6,330 bases of DNA from Actinomycetota bacterium (lineage in GTDB: Bacteria > Actinomycetota > Thermoleophilia > Solirubrobacterales > 70-9), in contig VAYK01000149.1 of assembly GCA_005884985.1 (NCBI GenBank), positions 579 through 6,908 on the forward strand, given 5' to 3'. Position numbers and translations under genes: made by a program. Positions 6,108 through 6,330 of the stretch are shown piece after piece (position 1 is the stretch's first letter; every line of letters starts with the position of its first letter). Below the pieces are notes generated by a model. That model saw only the letters and a program-made list of their open reading frames with translations, searched no databases and had not been told where the DNA came from.

Positions 6108-6124
6108 CGTGCAGATGCACAAAG
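6108..6124. promoter_or_regulatory. GTGC-N4-GCAC-type element, copy 4
   Basis: CGTGCAGATGCACAAAG. GTGC (6109-6112) and GCAC (6117-6120) flank AGAT. It lies about 110 bases upstream of the predicted PucR transcription start. The preceding GACCGGGCTTTT (6096-6107) parallels the sequence before copy 1. Confidence 0.45.
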
Positions 6125-6231
6125 ATCGGAGCAGAGGTGTAACGTTCCCGCCCGCCGCGCGATGTGGACCGTTGGGTCGGTCTGCGACCGGCGGATACAT
6201 CCGACGGGGGCCGAGGCCGAGGAGCCTCAGG

Positions 6232-6330
6232 ATGGCTCGAGCGAGGACGGAGCGCGTTTCGCCCTCCGGAATGCCGTCCCTCCTCTGCGGGAGGGACGGA
6301 CTCCCTATGGCGGGTGTAGTACGTGCGGCC
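6232..6330 (+). CDS. Possible start of a rightward gene, unrecognised
   Basis: ATG at 6232 with GAGGAG 7 bases upstream opens a frame of 33 codons to the window edge. The sequence (MARARTERVSPSGMPSLLCG, then RDGLPMAGVVRAA) matches no family I know and has ordinary high-GC composition. A second in-frame ATG lies at 6307. It could equally be untranslated leader; sequence to the right would decide. Confidence 0.22.
   Translation, partial: MARARTERVSPSGMPSLLCGRDGLPMAGVVRAA
6274..6299. repeat. Perfect 10-bp hairpin near the right edge
   Basis: CCGTCCCTCC (6274-6283) and GGAGGGACGG (6290-6299) are perfectly complementary around a 6-base loop. No T-run follows in either direction. The right arm contains a GGAGGG Shine-Dalgarno-like stretch upstream of ATG 6307, so it could occlude translation or end a transcript from outside the window. 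Confidence 0.5.

Larger units (their letters stand above)
5955..6231. other. Regulatory region upstream of the PucR gene
   Basis: No supported gene. On the leftward side it holds a Shine-Dalgarno sequence, GTGC-type copies 3 and 4, and a sigma-H-like promoter. From about 6125 to 6231 I see only a short GGTCG/CGACC hairpin (6175-6189) and a weak, unconvincing promoter-like TTGGGT...GATACA toward the right. Confidence 0.55.

Noticed and set aside
1..6330. CRISPR arrays, insertion sequences, attachment sites or phage genes
   Set aside because: There are no regularly spaced repeats, transposase or integrase frames, or tRNA-linked repeats in the window.

Overview
The window is a GC-rich, actinobacterial-looking segment. 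Evidence for this is GTG starts on four of the five genes, strong Shine-Dalgarno (SD) sequences, a PucR-type regulator, and secreted proteins with Ala-rich signal peptides. It lies outside any rRNA, tRNA, CRISPR or insertion-sequence context that I can see. The lineage cannot be fixed from sequence alone. A Spo0H/SigH-like sigma factor in such a background suggests a deep-branching or uncultured Actinomycetota rather than a streptomycete or mycobacterium; this is inference.

Left half, leftward (minus) strand, 3265 down to 1: a three-gene operon for exported proteins. Its first gene encodes a secreted LVIVD-repeat (beta-propeller-like) protein. One base later comes a secreted CocE/NonD-type (peptidase S15 fold) hydrolase. 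Thirteen bases after that comes the start of a third exported protein that runs off the window. The hydrolase reading frame is broken by two single-base insertions in homopolymers, at 983-987 and 657-659. Removing one base at each restores a coherent 589-residue protein, so this is either a young pseudogene or assembly/sequencing error.

Centre, 3266-3874: a 609-base intergenic region between the divergent operon and the sigma gene. The half near the operon holds two GC-rich hairpins. The half near the sigma gene holds a direct repeat, two copies of a GTGC-N4-GCAC-type element and a candidate alternative-sigma promoter.

Right half: a Spo0H/SigH-like sigma factor (plus strand) and a PucR-family transcriptional regulator (minus strand) converge with only 10 bases between their stops. 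The region upstream of the PucR gene holds two further copies of the same GTGC-N4-GCAC element. It also holds a very good match to the Bacillus sigma-H promoter consensus, reading into the PucR gene. The two regulators therefore look like one module bracketed by shared operator-like sites, with the sigma factor possibly driving the PucR gene. Whether this module controls the exported-protein operon is not shown by the sequence. The far right end holds a 10-bp hairpin and a weakly supported start of a rightward gene.
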